A stretch of DNA of 7,270 bases. It comes from Pseudobacteriovorax antillogorgiicola. GTDB taxonomy: Bacteria; Bdellovibrionota_B; Oligoflexia; Oligoflexales; RGVZ01. The DNA lies in contig CAMDGW010000120.1 of assembly GCA_945897695.1 (NCBI GenBank), positions 1 through 7,270 of the forward strand, read 5' to 3'. Position 1 is the stretch's first letter; every line of letters starts with the position of its first letter. The notes under the pieces are model-generated. The model was not told the origin of the DNA and searched no databases. It saw only the letters and a program-made list of their open reading frames with translations. Position numbers and translations under genes: made by a program. Below, piece by piece: positions 5,919-7,270 of this stretch.

Positions 5919-7270
5919 TTATTCAACTGTAACTGATTTAGCGAGATTTCGCGGTTGATCCACATCCGTCCCACGTTTAACTGCGATATAGTAGCTCAAA
6001 AACTGCAGTGGGATCACAGACAAAATTGTTTGCAGCGCAGCATCCTTCACCTGCGGACAGGGAATATAATCCTGGCAAATGTCTTTAAACCTATCATCTT
6101 GCAGGTCCCCAACCCCAATGCAGACACCTTCTCTTGCTCGGACTTCTTCAACGTTAGAAATCATCTTTTCGTAGTGGGAATCATGCGGGGCGATGGCAAC
6201 AATCGGCATATGCTTATCAATTAAGGCAATCGGCCCGTGCTTAAGCTCACCGCCGGCGTAACCTTCGGCGTGAATATAGGAAATTTCTTTAAGCTTAAGG
6301 GCCCCTTCTAGGGCAATCATAAAACTTGGGCCCCGGCCCATAAAGATAAAGTTCGTTGCTTCATAATATTTTGCTGCAACCTCTTCAATAAGACCTGCGG
6401 CGTTGACCGCTCGGTCGACTGCACTGGGCAACTGTCGCAACGCCTCGATGGCCTTTGCGTAAGTCTCTTTGCCAAGGCGATTTTTTTTCTCACCGATAGC
6501 AAGGCCAAAAAGATAATGACATAAAACCATGCTCGTGAAAGCCTTGGTTGACGCAACTCCAACCTCAGGGCCCGCTTCCATATAGAGCGTTGCCGACGAT
6601 GCGCGTGGAATACTTGAAAACCGCACATTGCAAACCGCAAACGTCTGACAACCTTTGGCCGTAGCGTGCTTGATACAAGCCAAGGTGTCTGCTGTTTCAC
6701 CAGACTGGGTCACTGCGATCACCAGCGTATCTTTGTCAAGATAAGGATCCCGGTAACGGAACTCACTGGCCAGTTCGACAGAAACAGGCACTCCCACGAA
6801 TTGCTCTACGGAATACTTTGAAATGAGCGCGGAATAATAAGCCGTACCGCACGCAACATAAACGATGCTCTTAACTCTAGCCAAGTCAAGATCATCGACA
6901 CCCATTTCCTTGGTATCAATTTTACCACTTGCCGCATCGACGAGCCTTGCAATGGTATTAGCAATGACTGCAGGCTGCTCGTGAATTTCTTTGAGCATGT
7001 AGTGGCGATAGCCCTGTTTTTCGGCACTAGCTGCTGTCCAATTGAGGACGGAAGCCGCACGCTTTAATTGTTTCCCAGAAAAATCACAGAGCTCAACGGC
7101 AGATTTGGTGAGCTTGCCCACCTCGCCATCATTTAAAAAGATCACTGATTTTGTAAGAGGTAAAAGAGCTAAAGCATCACTCGCAAAATAATTTTCGCCG
7201 TCTCCCACACCGATGACGACGGGAGATCCTTGCTTTACAAGATAAAGTGCATCAGGTTCTCCAGCCCACA
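5919..7270 (-). CDS. glmS: Glutamine--fructose-6-phosphate aminotransferase (isomerizing), C-terminal part, cut by window edge
   Basis: GlmS makes glucosamine-6-phosphate from fructose-6-phosphate and glutamine, the first committed step to UDP-GlcNAc for peptidoglycan and LPS; it is cytosolic. The reading frame is open to the window edge, giving 449 residues against about 609 for the E. coli enzyme, so roughly 160 N-terminal residues (the glutaminase domain with its catalytic Cys1) lie outside. The GTG near 7208 is internal, since the upstream codons continue the family sequence (GSPVVIGVGDGENYFASDA). Numbering from the window edge, the first SIS (isomerase) domain has CGT at 140-142 and the sugar-phosphate loop TQSGETADT at 187-195; the second has LKEIS (Glu328) and GELKHGP (His344). 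The C-terminus DQPRNLAKSVTVE carries Lys444. These match E. coli Glu488, His504 and Lys603, so the isomerase half looks intact. The helicase gene starts 9 bases after the stop, with no terminator between, suggesting co-transcription. Confidence 0.97.
   Translation of the reverse strand, partial: WAGEPDALYLVKQGSPVVIGVGDGENYFASDALALLPLTKSVIFLNDGEVGKLTKSAVELCDFSGKQLKRAASVLNWTAASAEKQGYRHYMLKEIHEQPAVIANTIARLVDAASGKIDTKEMGVDDLDLARVKSIVYVACGTAYYSALISKYSVEQFVGVPVSVELASEFRYRDPYLDKDTLVIAVTQSGETADTLACIKHATAKGCQTFAVCNVRFSSIPRASSATLYMEAGPEVGVASTKAFTSMVLCHYLFGLAIGEKKNRLGKETYAKAIEALRQLPSAVDRAVNAAGLIEEVAAKYYEATNFIFMGRGPSFMIALEGALKLKEISYIHAEGYAGGELKHGPIALIDKHMPIVAIAPHDSHYEKMISNVEEVRAREGVCIGVGDLQDDRFKDICQDYIPCPQVKDAALQTILSVIPLQFLSYYIAVKRGTDVDQPRNLAKSVTVE

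Noticed and set aside
6317..6700. A 127-codon minus-strand frame inside glmS
   Set aside because: It is an out-of-frame shadow of the strongly conserved GlmS SIS domains, Arg-rich and without any motif.
7206..7208. GTG as the start of glmS, giving a 429-residue protein
   Set aside because: The frame stays open to the window edge and the preceding 20 residues continue the GlmS family sequence, so this codon is internal.
1..7270. CRISPR array, insertion sequence, tRNA, integrase, toxin-antitoxin or defence genes
   Set aside because: I looked for regularly spaced repeats, terminal inverted repeats and typical domains on both strands and saw none; the window is almost fully occupied by the six genes described.

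Overview
The window is a gene-dense stretch of chromosome in which all six recognisable genes lie on the minus strand, so transcription runs from high to low coordinates. In that order they are: the C-terminal three-quarters of glmS (cut by the window edge), a UvrD/PcrA-type DNA helicase, a small FtsB/DivIC-like division protein, a serine-rich lipoprotein of unknown function, and the beta and alpha subunits of a two-subunit class III extradiol dioxygenase of the 2-aminophenol 1,6-dioxygenase type. There is no rRNA, tRNA, CRISPR array, insertion sequence or phage gene that I can see, and no gene-free stretch longer than 190 bases.

The organism is a Gram-negative-type bacterium: the lipoprotein has a clear lipobox and the division protein is a single-pass FtsB-like one. 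Base composition is moderate. The mix of full-length GlmS, UvrD/PcrA, a short FtsB-like protein and a lineage-specific Ser-rich lipoprotein would fit a deltaproteobacterial or Bdellovibrionota/Oligoflexia-like lineage, but that assignment is a guess from gene style, not a demonstration.

Region by region (minus strand): 7270-5919 glmS, then only 9 bases to the helicase (5909-3717), so these two are probably one transcript. The 51-to-63-base gap after the helicase carries a perfect extended -10 (TGCTATAAT), which could start a second transcript for ftsB (TTG start, 3653-3333) and the lipoprotein (3307-2027). After the lipoprotein comes a 110-base gap with a small hairpin at the stop codon and a second hairpin followed by a T-rich run, a plausible intrinsic terminator that ends only about 18 bases before the dioxygenase beta start. 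The beta (1916-999) and alpha (1002-190) genes overlap by ATGA and are almost certainly translationally coupled; a GC-rich hairpin lies downstream of alpha.

The first four genes are housekeeping or envelope functions (amino-sugar synthesis for the wall, DNA repair, septum formation, an outer-envelope lipoprotein). The dioxygenase pair is the accessory part: it keeps every expected catalytic residue in beta and has lost all five in alpha, as in known 2-aminophenol 1,6-dioxygenases, but no other meta-cleavage gene is visible beside it. I found no convincing undescribed system; the best leads are this isolated dioxygenase pair with a terminator-like element in its leader, and the unclassified lipoprotein.
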